Part shown: positions 31,912 through 39,571 of the stretch, piece after piece
Layout of the letters: the number at the start of each line of letters is the position of its first letter
Position numbering within the stretch: the first letter of the stretch is position 1
Assembly: GCA_049718665.1 (NCBI GenBank)
Contig: JBNARO010000010.1
Coordinates: 1 to 54,362, forward strand
Length of the DNA stretch: 54,362 nucleotides
From: NZ13-RE01 sp049718665
GTDB lineage: Bacteria > Dictyoglomota > Dictyoglomia > Dictyoglomales > Dictyoglomaceae
Direction of reading: 5' to 3'
Position numbers and translations under genes: made by a program
Notes under the pieces: model-generated
What the model saw: the letters and a program-made list of their open reading frames with translations, nothing else
Databases searched by the model: none
Told to the model about the DNA's origin: nothing

Positions 31912-32229
31912 ATGAAACTTATTGACTTAGCAAGAGTTATAAGAACAAAAAATAGTGGACCTTTCATCTTAACCATTGATATTATTTTCAAAGAGAGAGA
32001 AATTTATGAAAAACTTAAAAAGAGGAACTATTTTTCAAAGGAGTGGTGGGCAAAGGTTTATAATATAAAGACTGAAGATATTTTGTCTGTCATATATTTT
32101 GATCCCTCTTTTGCAGTAAAGGCAAATATTAAAAGAGTTGTCCCTTCAGGAGATTTTGGAGATACTGATGTATATGGAGCTCAACAACATGCTCCTCTTT
32201 TAGAGGTGGAGATTAATGAGATTTATTAA
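31912..32229 (+). CDS. DUF4387 protein
   Basis: A 105-residue protein of the DUF4387 type, with LARVIRTKNSGPFILTIDIIF at the N-terminus and a GDFGDTDVYGAQQHAPLLEVE end that resembles the family's conserved C-terminus. The function is unknown. It is found beside AtuA/DUF1446 genes, as here, and some AtuA proteins have this domain fused at their C-terminus, so the two probably form one complex. It overlaps the next gene by 14 bases. Confidence 0.8.
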   Translation: MKLIDLARVIRTKNSGPFILTIDIIFKEREIYEKLKKRNYFSKEWWAKVYNIKTEDILSVIYFDPSFAVKANIKRVVPSGDFGDTDVYGAQQHAPLLEVEINEIY

Positions 32230-33055
32230 AGGAGAAGAGATATATAAAATAGTAAAAAAGCTTATAGAAGATGTAAGTTTTAATTTACCTTTAGATATTT
32301 TTAATGCCTTAAAAAAGGCAAGAGATTCTGAGGAGAATTTAAATGCAAAAATAGTTTTGGATATTTTAATTAAAAATTCAGAATTAGCAAGCAAAAATAA
32401 AATTCCTATATGTCAAGATTGTGGAATGGTAATAATATTTATAGAAAAAGGGGAGGAGGTTTGTATAGAAGGTCCTATCGAAGAATACTTAAATAAAGCA
32501 GTAAGAGAAGTATATATGAAAAACTATCTTAGAAAGTCTGTGGTTAAGGACCCCCTTTTGAGGGAAAATACTAATGATAATACTCCTCCTATAATTCACT
32601 GGGATTGTATAAAAGGAGACAAGATTAAAGTATCTGTTATGATAAAGGGATTTGGAAGTGAAAATACGAGCACAGTAAAAATGCTTCTTCCCACTTTAAA
32701 AAGAGAAGATATCGTAGATATAGTTTTAGAGTATGTGAAAGAATATGGACCCAATGCATGCCCCCCTTTACTTATTGGAATAGGTATAGGGGGAACTATG
32801 GAAAAAGCAGTCTATCTTTCCAAAAAAGCTGTATTAAGACCTCTAAATAGTAGAAATGAAAAACCTCATTTGAGAGAATTAGAAGAGGAGATTCTTAATA
32901 AGGTAAACGCTTTAAATATTGGGCCGGGAGGCTTAGGAGGAAAAACTACCGCTTTAGATGTGCATATAGAAGCCTATCCTACTCATATTGCAGGATTACC
33001 CTTAGCTATTAATCTTCAATGCTGTGCCATGAGATTTGGAGAGATAGAGATATGA
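32216..33055 (+). CDS. Class I (Fe-S) hydratase alpha subunit, probable mesaconase
   Basis: The N-terminal part of a two-subunit class I fumarase-type hydratase. Cys66 in ICQDCGM, Cys182 in PNACPPLL and Cys269 in LQCCAMR are the likely ligands of a [4Fe-4S] cluster. The class includes fumarase, L-tartrate dehydratase and mesaconase. Position after methylaspartate ammonia-lyase suggests hydration of mesaconate to citramalate, but fumarase activity cannot be excluded. The 279 residues are normal; the stop overlaps the beta-subunit start (ATGA). Confidence 0.85.
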   Translation: MRFIKGEEIYKIVKKLIEDVSFNLPLDIFNALKKARDSEENLNAKIVLDILIKNSELASKNKIPICQDCGMVIIFIEKGEEVCIEGPIEEYLNKAVREVYMKNYLRKSVVKDPLLRENTNDNTPPIIHWDCIKGDKIKVSVMIKGFGSENTSTVKMLLPTLKREDIVDIVLEYVKEYGPNACPPLLIGIGIGGTMEKAVYLSKKAVLRPLNSRNEKPHLRELEEEILNKVNALNIGPGGLGGKTTALDVHIEAYPTHIAGLPLAINLQCCAMRFGEIEI

Positions 33056-33576
33056 GAAAAATAAAGTTACCTTTAAAAGAAGAGGATATTTTAAACTTAA
33101 AGGTGGGAGAATGGGTGGAACTAAATGGTCCATGTTATTCTGCAAGAGATGCTGCTCATAAAAGAATTATCGAGGCTTTAGAAAAAGGAGAGAGACTCCC
33201 TATAGATTTAAAGGGAATTACTATTTATTATATGGGACCATCACCCACTCCACCAGGAAGAATTATAGGCTCTTGTGGACCTACAACCAGCAAGAGGATG
33301 GATCCTTTTACTCCAAAACTTCTTTCCCTCGGAGTAAAAGGATTTATAGGGAAAGGTAAGAGAAGTAAAGAGGTGAAAATAGCGATTAAAAAATATAAGG
33401 GAATTTATTTTGTAACTGTTGGAGGGGCAGGAGCTTATTTATCAGAAAGAATTAAAAGGGCAGAAATAGTAGCCTATGAAGACTTAGGACCTGAAGCGAT
33501 ATATTATCTTGAACTCATAAATTTCCCTGCAATGGTAGCAATAGATTCTCAGGGGGAAGATTTTTTTGAGCCATGA
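33052..33576 (+). CDS. Class I (Fe-S) hydratase beta subunit, probable mesaconase
   Basis: The C-terminal part of the class I hydratase. The 174 residues show the family's YYMGPSPTPPGRIIGSCGPTTSKRMDPFTP segment and the KGKRSKEV site, which bind substrate. I use ATG 33052 with GGAGAGATAGAG upstream; the ORF reads further upstream only within the alpha gene. It pairs with the alpha subunit before it and overlaps the P-loop protein after it by 4 bases. Confidence 0.85.
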   Translation: MRKIKLPLKEEDILNLKVGEWVELNGPCYSARDAAHKRIIEALEKGERLPIDLKGITIYYMGPSPTPPGRIIGSCGPTTSKRMDPFTPKLLSLGVKGFIGKGKRSKEVKIAIKKYKGIYFVTVGGAGAYLSERIKRAEIVAYEDLGPEAIYYLELINFPAMVAIDSQGEDFFEP

Positions 33577-34514
33577 TAACGGAAAAAATTCTTTTAAACC
33601 AGGCAGTATATTATGCTCCACGGGGAGAAGCAAGATTAATTCTTCTGGGAAATATTATTTTACATAGTTTTCTTTCTCCTTTTGATAAATTGATTGGAAT
33701 AATAGGCGACAGTGGTTCTGGAAAATCTTTACTTATAAGGGGAATTTTCCCAGGCTTAAATTTAACCAATGATGATGAGGGAGTATATAGAAGACCTCTT
33801 CCCCTTTTGGAAGATTTTGAGAGAAATTCCTTTTATGAATTTATCTACCATGTAGATATAAGATTTGAAATGGCTTTTACCCCCATTTATCTTTTAGCAG
33901 AGGCAATTCTTAGAGCTTTAGACAAAGATAAAAAAGTTGTGGTGGAACACTTTGAAGTTATTTATCCCTATTTAAAAAGAAATGCAGATATTTTAATAGG
34001 CATTGGAGAAGAAGTTATAATAGTTCGCCCTAATATATTTGGTCCAGAGCCTCAAGAGATAGTAGATATTGTCTTTAAATCTTTGCCCTACCGATTGCAA
34101 GCTCACACTGCAGAAGACCTGACAGGACTCATATTGGAAGAATATGGATATTCAAGGTTAATAGAGGCTCATAGTGATGTAAAACATGGATTTGTGATCT
34201 CTTTAAAGGAAAAACCTTTATTAGATATCTCTTTCATAGAAAAAAGGGTAAGAGAATATATAACCAAGAATTTACCTGTTTCTTATTATAATCATCAACA
34301 TATTAAAATTGGAGAAAAAATTATTAGATGCACAGGACCGCGACTTCATGTAGGAAGTACTGGAGAAATTAAAGAATTTTTTCTTTTCCCAGAATACATA
34401 TATTCTCCTTCTGAAAATTGTTATCTTTTAGTTGGTTTTGTAAGTGAGGAAGAGTATAATAAAATACTTAAAAAACTCGGCGAGAAAGGGAAAAAATATG
34501 ATACGGATAGATAA
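33573..34514 (+). CDS. P-loop protein with AlaRS-editing-like C-terminal part
   Basis: A 313-residue protein. Walker A GDSGSGKS lies at 45-52 with IVVE-type strands after it. The second half resembles the tRNA-synthetase editing/second additional domain: AHTAEDLTGLIL near 177-188 and CTGPRLHVGSTGEI near 253-266, close to the AlaRS pattern with C253 and H259 as possible metal ligands together with H241 and H243. The usual HxxxH becomes HTAED. It is coupled to the hydratase operon by ATGA. I do not know its function; a nucleotide-dependent role on a tRNA, amino acid or pathway enzyme is possible. Confidence 0.65.
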   Translation: MITEKILLNQAVYYAPRGEARLILLGNIILHSFLSPFDKLIGIIGDSGSGKSLLIRGIFPGLNLTNDDEGVYRRPLPLLEDFERNSFYEFIYHVDIRFEMAFTPIYLLAEAILRALDKDKKVVVEHFEVIYPYLKRNADILIGIGEEVIIVRPNIFGPEPQEIVDIVFKSLPYRLQAHTAEDLTGLILEEYGYSRLIEAHSDVKHGFVISLKEKPLLDISFIEKRVREYITKNLPVSYYNHQHIKIGEKIIRCTGPRLHVGSTGEIKEFFLFPEYIYSPSENCYLLVGFVSEEEYNKILKKLGEKGKKYDTDR

Positions 34515-35220
34515 AAGGACAAATGAGGATTTAAGACCAATTAAAATTATAAGAAACTATCTTAAATATCCATTAGGCTCTGTTTTAATAGAAATGGGAG
34601 AAACAAAGGTTTTATGTTCTGTTTCTGTAGAAGATAAAGTTCCTCCTTTTTTAAAAGGAACAAATCAAGGTTGGCTTACTGCAGAATATGGCATGCTTCC
34701 TGGATCTACCCCTGAAAGAAAGGTAAGAGATGTGACAAAGGGAGTAATAAATGGTAGATCTCAGGAGATTCAAAGACTTATTGGAAGATCTCTAAGAGCG
34801 GTAATAGATTTGACAAAGATTGGAGAAAGAACTATATGGATTGATGCTGATGTAATCCAAGCAGATGGAGGAACGAGAACTGCTGCAATTTCAGGGGCTT
34901 TTGTGGCATTAGTAGATGCCTTAAATAAACTAAAAAAAGAAGGAGTTATTAAAGAGGTTCCTATAAAAGAATTTTTAGCTGCAGTTTCTGTAGGGATTGT
35001 GGATGGAGAGATACTCTTAGATCTTATGGCTCAGGAGGATATGAGAGCAGAGGTTGATTTTAATGTAGTCATGACAGAAAGTTTCAAGATTGTAGAAATT
35101 CAAGGGACTGCAGAAAAGACTCCCTTTACTATGGAACAATTGCAGAAAATGTTAAGATTAGCTCAAAAAGGAATTTCACAAATAATTGAGATTCAAAAAA
35201 GAATTTTAGGGGTATCATGA
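34498..35220 (+). CDS. rph: Ribonuclease PH
   Basis: A phosphate-dependent 3'-5' exonuclease that trims tRNA 3' ends. The 240 residues have RPIKI at the start, then ETKVLCSVSVEDKVPPFLKG, GWLTAEYGMLPGST and QEIQRLIGRSLRAVIDL, all RNase PH signatures. I start at ATG 34498 because AAAGGG precedes it and homologues begin there. It overlaps the previous gene by 17 bases and the next by 4, so it is part of the same long run. Confidence 0.94.
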   Translation: MIRIDKRTNEDLRPIKIIRNYLKYPLGSVLIEMGETKVLCSVSVEDKVPPFLKGTNQGWLTAEYGMLPGSTPERKVRDVTKGVINGRSQEIQRLIGRSLRAVIDLTKIGERTIWIDADVIQADGGTRTAAISGAFVALVDALNKLKKEGVIKEVPIKEFLAAVSVGIVDGEILLDLMAQEDMRAEVDFNVVMTESFKIVEIQGTAEKTPFTMEQLQKMLRLAQKGISQIIEIQKRILGVS

Positions 35221-35831
35221 GAAAAATTATATTAGCTACTTTAAATGATAATAAAATAAAAGAAATAAAAGAACTTCTTCCTGAATTAAAGGAATTTTTA
35301 TTATCCCCTAAGGATTTTTCTATATATAAGCTTCCTGAAGAAAAAGGGGAAAGTTATAAAGAAAATGCATATACAAAAGCACTATTTATCTCTGAAAGGA
35401 CAGGATTTCCTTCAGTAGGGGAAGATTCTGGACTTGAAATTAAATTTTTAAATTCCGCACCGGGTATACATTCTGCAAGGTTTGGTGGAGGTATTCCTTT
35501 TTCAGAGAAAATGAAAATAATCATAGAAAAAATGAAAAATGTTCCTTGGGATGAGAGAACCGCAGAATTTATTTGCACTTTAGCTATTGTATTACCCCAT
35601 AAGAAAGAAGAACCAATTTTTATAGAGGGAAGAGTTAAAGGTTTTATATATTGGGAACCGAAAGGGAACAATGGTTTTGGATATGATCCTATATTTTATT
35701 ATCCTCCATACAATCGTACCTTTGGAGAGTTATCTTCTGAAGAAAAGAATAAAATAAGCCATAGAGCTCAAGCTTTCTTAAAGGCAAAAAGTCTTTTAGA
35801 AAAAATAATGAGAGGGGAGGAGATAGAGTGA
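35217..35831 (+). CDS. rdgB: XTP/dITP diphosphatase (RdgB/HAM1)
   Basis: Removes non-canonical purine nucleotides such as XTP, dITP and ITP by hydrolysis to the monophosphate. The 204 residues begin KIILATLNDNKIKEIKELL and include the family motif SVGEDSGLEIKFLNSAPGIHSARFGG and NGFGYDPIF. The gene order rph-rdgB is common in bacteria. It overlaps rph by 4 bases and has its stop overlapped by the GTG start of the RidA gene. Confidence 0.94.
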   Translation: MRKIILATLNDNKIKEIKELLPELKEFLLSPKDFSIYKLPEEKGESYKENAYTKALFISERTGFPSVGEDSGLEIKFLNSAPGIHSARFGGGIPFSEKMKIIIEKMKNVPWDERTAEFICTLAIVLPHKKEEPIFIEGRVKGFIYWEPKGNNGFGYDPIFYYPPYNRTFGELSSEEKNKISHRAQAFLKAKSLLEKIMRGEEIE

Positions 35832-36205
35832 AAGAGATAATTTCTACTGATAAAGCGCCTAAAGCTATTGGTCCTTATTCTCAGGCAGTTAAGGTGGGGA
35901 ATTTTGTGTTTATCTCAGGACAGATTCCTATTGATCCAAATACAGGAAGGGTAGTGGAAGGAGACATAAAGGAACAAACAAAAAGAGTTTTGGAAAATAT
36001 AAAGGGAATATTAGAAAGTCTTGGAGTTTCTTTAAACAATGTAGTAAAAACTACAGTTTTTTTAAAGAATATGGATGACTTTTCTTCTATGAATGAGGTA
36101 TATTCTTCTTATTTTACTGAAAATCCTCCTGCAAGATCAACTATTGAGGTATCAAGATTGCCTCGGGGAGTTGATATTGAAATAGAGGCTATTGCAGTCT
36201 TATAA
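35828..36205 (+). CDS. RidA-family reactive intermediate deaminase
   Basis: RidA proteins hydrolyse reactive enamine/imine intermediates left by PLP enzymes. The 125 residues show IGPYSQAVKVGNFVFISGQIPIDP, and the C-terminal PPARSTIEVSRLPRGVDIEIEAIA segment has the conserved Arg and Glu. It starts with GTG 35828, overlapping the stop of the upstream gene (GTGA), with GAGGGGAGGAG before it. Its likely sources of substrate are threonine or serine dehydratases elsewhere. Confidence 0.93.
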   Translation: MKEIISTDKAPKAIGPYSQAVKVGNFVFISGQIPIDPNTGRVVEGDIKEQTKRVLENIKGILESLGVSLNNVVKTTVFLKNMDDFSSMNEVYSSYFTENPPARSTIEVSRLPRGVDIEIEAIAVL

Positions 36206-36215
36206 AGGTAGAAAA

Positions 36216-36896
36216 ATGATTCCTTTAAAAGATAATATTCCTTCAAAAAGATATCCTTTAATAAATATAGTTTTAATTATTATCAATTTTACTATATTCT
36301 TTTGGGAATTAAGTCTACCAGGAAACTATAGAGAGTATATTTTTTGGAAGTTTGGATTTATTCCTCAAAGGTTTTTTGAAATAAGTTTGCTACCATCAAG
36401 TGTATTAACATTATTTTCTTCTTTATTTCTTCATGGTGGTTGGGCACATATTTTGGGAAATATGCTTTTTCTTTGGATCTTTGGAGATAATGTAGAAGAT
36501 AGTATGGGACACTTTAGATATCTGTTTTTTTATTTAAGTGCAGGAATAGTTGCAAATATCATTCAGGGTTTTTTTAGCTATAATAAACTTATTCCTACGA
36601 TTGGAGCAAGCGGGGCTATAGCAGGAGTTTTGGGAGCATACTTAATTTATTTTCCAGGAGCAAGAATTCTTACCTTAGCTTTTTTAGGTTTTTTTATAGA
36701 GTTTATATACATTCCCGCAAGCTTTTTCTTAATCCTTTGGTTTTTAATACAATTTTTCTCAGGTATGTTTTCTTTAGCTCTTTATGAAATAACAGGAGGA
36801 GTTGCTTGGTGGGCTCATATTGGAGGATTTGTCTTTGGATTGATAATAGCACCAAAGTTAAGAAGGTATAGAAGATACCATTTTTATTACTTTTAA
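36216..36896 (+). CDS. Rhomboid family intramembrane serine protease
   Basis: A 226-residue membrane protein with about six helices. The catalytic Ser132 lies in GASGAIAG and His201 in AHIGGFVFG; HGGWAHILGNMLFLWIFG is the helix 2 signature. The enzyme cuts membrane proteins within the bilayer. I start at ATG 36216 with AAAGGT upstream. An SDH-type serine protease gene follows after 14 bases, giving two proteases in tandem that may act on related membrane substrates. Confidence 0.92.
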   Translation: MIPLKDNIPSKRYPLINIVLIIINFTIFFWELSLPGNYREYIFWKFGFIPQRFFEISLLPSSVLTLFSSLFLHGGWAHILGNMLFLWIFGDNVEDSMGHFRYLFFYLSAGIVANIIQGFFSYNKLIPTIGASGAIAGVLGAYLIYFPGARILTLAFLGFFIEFIYIPASFFLILWFLIQFFSGMFSLALYEITGGVAWWAHIGGFVFGLIIAPKLRRYRRYHFYYF

Positions 36897-36910
36897 AGGG
36901 GGTTTAAATT

Positions 36911-37732
36911 ATGAGTTTTTGGGATATTTTCTGGATAATATTCTTAATCTCAGCAATCTCTCCTGTAATTAGGCAAAGAATAATTGAGGCAGAAAGATAT
37001 AGAATTATTCAGTCTTTAGAAAGAAAGAGAGGTTCTCGAGTCATCACTTTAATTCATCGTCAAGAAGCAATGAATTTTTTAGGAGTTCCCATTGCAAGAT
37101 ACATCAATATAGAAGATTCTGAGGAGGTTCTTCGTGCTATAAGACTTACTCCTGATGATATGCCTATAGATTTAGTCTTGCATACTCCTGGAGGATTAGT
37201 ATTAGCTGCAGAACAAATTGCACATGCTCTTAATCAACATAAAGGGAAAGTTACTGTATTTATTCCTCATTATGCTATGTCTGGTGGAACATTTATTGCT
37301 CTTGCAGCAGACGAGATTGTTATGGATGAGAATGCGGTTTTGGGTCCTGTAGATCCTCAAATAGGAGAATATCCAGCTGTTTCTATCTTATCTGCTATTG
37401 AGAAGAAAGGTGTAGATAAGGTGGATGATAAAACTTTAATCTTAGGAGACATCGCCCAAAAGGCAATCAAGCAAGTTAAGGAGGCAGTTTTTGAACTTTT
37501 AAAGGATAATATGCCTGAAGAAAAAGCAATAGAAATTGCTGAAATATTAGCAAGTGGGAAATGGACTCATGATTATCCTATAACTTTAGAAGAAGCACAA
37601 AAAATTGGATTGCCAGTAAAAGTAGGACTTCCTCCTGAAATTTATGCTTTGATGAGCCTATATCCTCAAACTCAAACAGGAAGACCATCAGTTCAATATA
37701 TTCCTGTTCCTTATAGAAGTAAGCAAACTTGA
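36911..37732 (+). CDS. SDH (ClpP-fold) serine protease, membrane-anchored
   Basis: A 273-residue serine protease of the SDH/SppA-like family. The N-terminal segment (WDIFWIIFLISAISPVI) is a membrane anchor. TPGGLVLAAEQIAHAL near 92-107 and YAMSGGTFIALAADEIVMDE near 121-140 contain the active-site Ser124; a Ser-Asp-His triad is known for the family. It follows the rhomboid gene. The stop TGA (37730-37732) forms part of the -35 element TTGACA for hrcA. Confidence 0.87.
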   Translation: MSFWDIFWIIFLISAISPVIRQRIIEAERYRIIQSLERKRGSRVITLIHRQEAMNFLGVPIARYINIEDSEEVLRAIRLTPDDMPIDLVLHTPGGLVLAAEQIAHALNQHKGKVTVFIPHYAMSGGTFIALAADEIVMDENAVLGPVDPQIGEYPAVSILSAIEKKGVDKVDDKTLILGDIAQKAIKQVKEAVFELLKDNMPEEKAIEIAEILASGKWTHDYPITLEEAQKIGLPVKVGLPPEIYALMSLYPQTQTGRPSVQYIPVPYRSKQT

Positions 37733-37757
37733 CATAAAAATTTTTAAATGATAACCT
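37729..37757 (+). promoter_or_regulatory. Promoter of hrcA
   Basis: A perfect -35 TTGACA (37729-37734), overlapping the preceding stop codon, is followed 17 bases later by TAACCT (37752-37757), a poor -10. TATATA at 37757-37762 is another possible -10 but too distant. The CIRCE operator lies directly downstream, so HrcA repression is expected. Confidence 0.65.
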
Positions 37758-37766
37758 ATATATGGT

Positions 37767-37793
37767 TTAGCAGTCCCTAATGAGGAGTGCTAA
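37767..37793 (+). promoter_or_regulatory. CIRCE operator (HrcA binding site)
   Basis: TTAGCAGTC (37767-37775), a 9-base spacer, then GAGTGCTAA (37785-37793). The consensus is TTAGCACTC-N9-GAGTGCTAA; only one base of the left arm differs. It precedes hrcA and includes the hrcA ribosome binding site GAGGAG (37782-37787), so autoregulation is very likely. Confidence 0.93.
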
Positions 37794-37795
37794 AA

Positions 37796-38824
37796 GTGTT
37801 AGATGAAAGAAAACAAAAAATTTTGAGAATAACAGTTAAAGATTATATAGAATCTGCCCAACCGGTAAGCTCAAGAGTATTAGCCAAAAAGTATCATTTG
37901 GGTTGGAGTCCTGCCACTATACGTAATGAAATGGCAGATTTGGAGGAAGCAGGATATTTAATTCAGCCTCATACTTCTGCGGGAAGGATACCATCAGATA
38001 GAGGTTATAGGTTTTATGTAGACTTTCTTATGGACATTGAGCCTCCAACCCCAGAAGATATAGAATATATAACTTATTCTTTTCTCTGTCCCTTAAGTTG
38101 GGAAAATTTATTACAACAAGTAGCAGAGGTCCTATCTCAGAGAACTGCATTTATAGGAGTTGTTCTCTTCCCCCAATTGAATTCTACTTTTCTAAAAAAG
38201 ATAGAGTTAGTTGAATTGAAAGAAAATGTGGTTTCTTTGATAATGACCACATCTACAGGAATAGTTAAAGAAAGAATTATTAAATTGTCAAATCCCTTGC
38301 AAGAATTTGAACTTTACTATATTAAAGAAAAACTTAATAGAAGTTTTTCAAATAAAGAACTTCAAAAGGTTTATTGGCTATTGTTAGAGAAGAAGATTCC
38401 GCAGAGTATTCCTCTCGAAATTTATCAGGGTTTGGAGCAGTTATTATGGGAAGTATTAGAGAAAGAAAAAGAAGAGGGAGTTTTTATTGCAGGTATATCT
38501 CGAATATTTAAACACTTAGAATTCCAAGACATAAATAAAGTTAAAGACTTGTTAAGTGTCTTAGAGGAGGAAAAAACGCTTGCTTCATTATTATTTTCTG
38601 CTTTTTTAAATCATGGTTTAACAATACTTATTGGAAATGAGATTGGGATTTCAGAATTAAGTGATTGTAGTGTTGTTACTACAGTTTATTCTCTTAAAGA
38701 AAACGTTATTGGAACCCTTGGAATGATTGGACCAAAAAGGATGAAATATGAAAGAATTTTAAGCCTTGTAGAACTAATGGGGAAGGTACTGTCAGAGAAA
38801 TTGAGCGAAATCTTTGAAAAATAG
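37796..38824 (+). CDS. hrcA: Heat-inducible transcription repressor HrcA
   Basis: HrcA represses heat-shock genes by binding CIRCE. The N-terminal winged helix (LDERKQKILRITVKDYIESAQPVSSRVLA, SPATIRNEMADLEEAGYL, QPHTSAGRIPSDRGYRFYVD) is highly conserved; the C-terminal GAF-like domain is divergent. I use GTG 37796 rather than GTG 37787 because it gives the normal N-terminus and has GAGGAG 8 bases before it (342 residues). grpE, dnaK and dnaJ do not follow; rsmE follows after 2 bases. Confidence 0.94.
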   Translation: MLDERKQKILRITVKDYIESAQPVSSRVLAKKYHLGWSPATIRNEMADLEEAGYLIQPHTSAGRIPSDRGYRFYVDFLMDIEPPTPEDIEYITYSFLCPLSWENLLQQVAEVLSQRTAFIGVVLFPQLNSTFLKKIELVELKENVVSLIMTTSTGIVKERIIKLSNPLQEFELYYIKEKLNRSFSNKELQKVYWLLLEKKIPQSIPLEIYQGLEQLLWEVLEKEKEEGVFIAGISRIFKHLEFQDINKVKDLLSVLEEEKTLASLLFSAFLNHGLTILIGNEIGISELSDCSVVTTVYSLKENVIGTLGMIGPKRMKYERILSLVELMGKVLSEKLSEIFEK

Positions 38825-38826
38825 TA

Positions 38827-39567
38827 ATGACTCCTCTATTTTTTGCGGATAAGTTTTTATCTCCAAATTTTTTAGTTTTAGAAAATAAGGATGAGGTTTT
38901 TCATCTAATAAGAGTTTTAAGATATAGAATAGGAGAAGAAATAGTTTTGAAAGCTCCTAATGGATGTTTATACTTAACAAAGTTAAAAGAAGTTCAAGGA
39001 GAGAGAGCAATTTTTGAAATTATCTCAGAAGTAGAAAAAGACCCTGAAATAAAGTTTGAATTATTTTTATGCCAAAGTTTGCCAAAACTTGATAAATGGG
39101 AATGGATTCTTGAGAAAGGAACAGAATTAGGGGTTAGTGGCTTTTTTCCTTTACAAACAGAAAGAAGTATAGTAAACTTAGAAAAGGATCGTTTAGAAAA
39201 AAAATATAAAAGATGGAAAAAAATTGTTGAAGAAGCAGTGAAGCAAAGTGAGAGAAGAAGAGTCCCAGAATTATATCCTGTTCAAAGGCTGGAAGATTTT
39301 TTAAATAATATAAAAGGGAAGGGTAATATTTTAGTAGCTTGGGAGAAGGCAAATTTAACTTTAAAAAAAGTTATTGATAATATAAATGAGAAAATATATT
39401 TATTTATAGGTCCTGAAGGAAGTTTTTCGGAAAGAGAAATTGAGCTTTTAAAAGAATATGGAGGTATTTTTTTTAATATGGGACCGAGAATATTAAAGGT
39501 TGAAACAGCAACAATTGTTGCTCTTTCTCTGGTTTTATATGAGAAGGGAGGTTTAGGTTTAGAGTAA
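38827..39567 (+). CDS. rsmE: 16S rRNA m3U1498 methyltransferase RsmE
   Basis: Methylates U1498 in 16S rRNA. The 246 residues show the family order: an N-terminal PUA-like part (FHLIRVLRYRIGEEIVL), KLDKWEWILEKGTELGVSGFFPL near 88-110, EEAVKQSERRRVPEL, and the C-terminal knot with LFIGPEGSFSEREIELL and GPRILKVETATIVAL. Homologues usually lie between prmA and mtaB; here prmA is absent. It starts 2 bases after hrcA. Confidence 0.93.
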   Translation: MTPLFFADKFLSPNFLVLENKDEVFHLIRVLRYRIGEEIVLKAPNGCLYLTKLKEVQGERAIFEIISEVEKDPEIKFELFLCQSLPKLDKWEWILEKGTELGVSGFFPLQTERSIVNLEKDRLEKKYKRWKKIVEEAVKQSERRRVPELYPVQRLEDFLNNIKGKGNILVAWEKANLTLKKVIDNINEKIYLFIGPEGSFSEREIELLKEYGGIFFNMGPRILKVETATIVALSLVLYEKGGLGLE

Positions 39568-39571
39568 ATCC

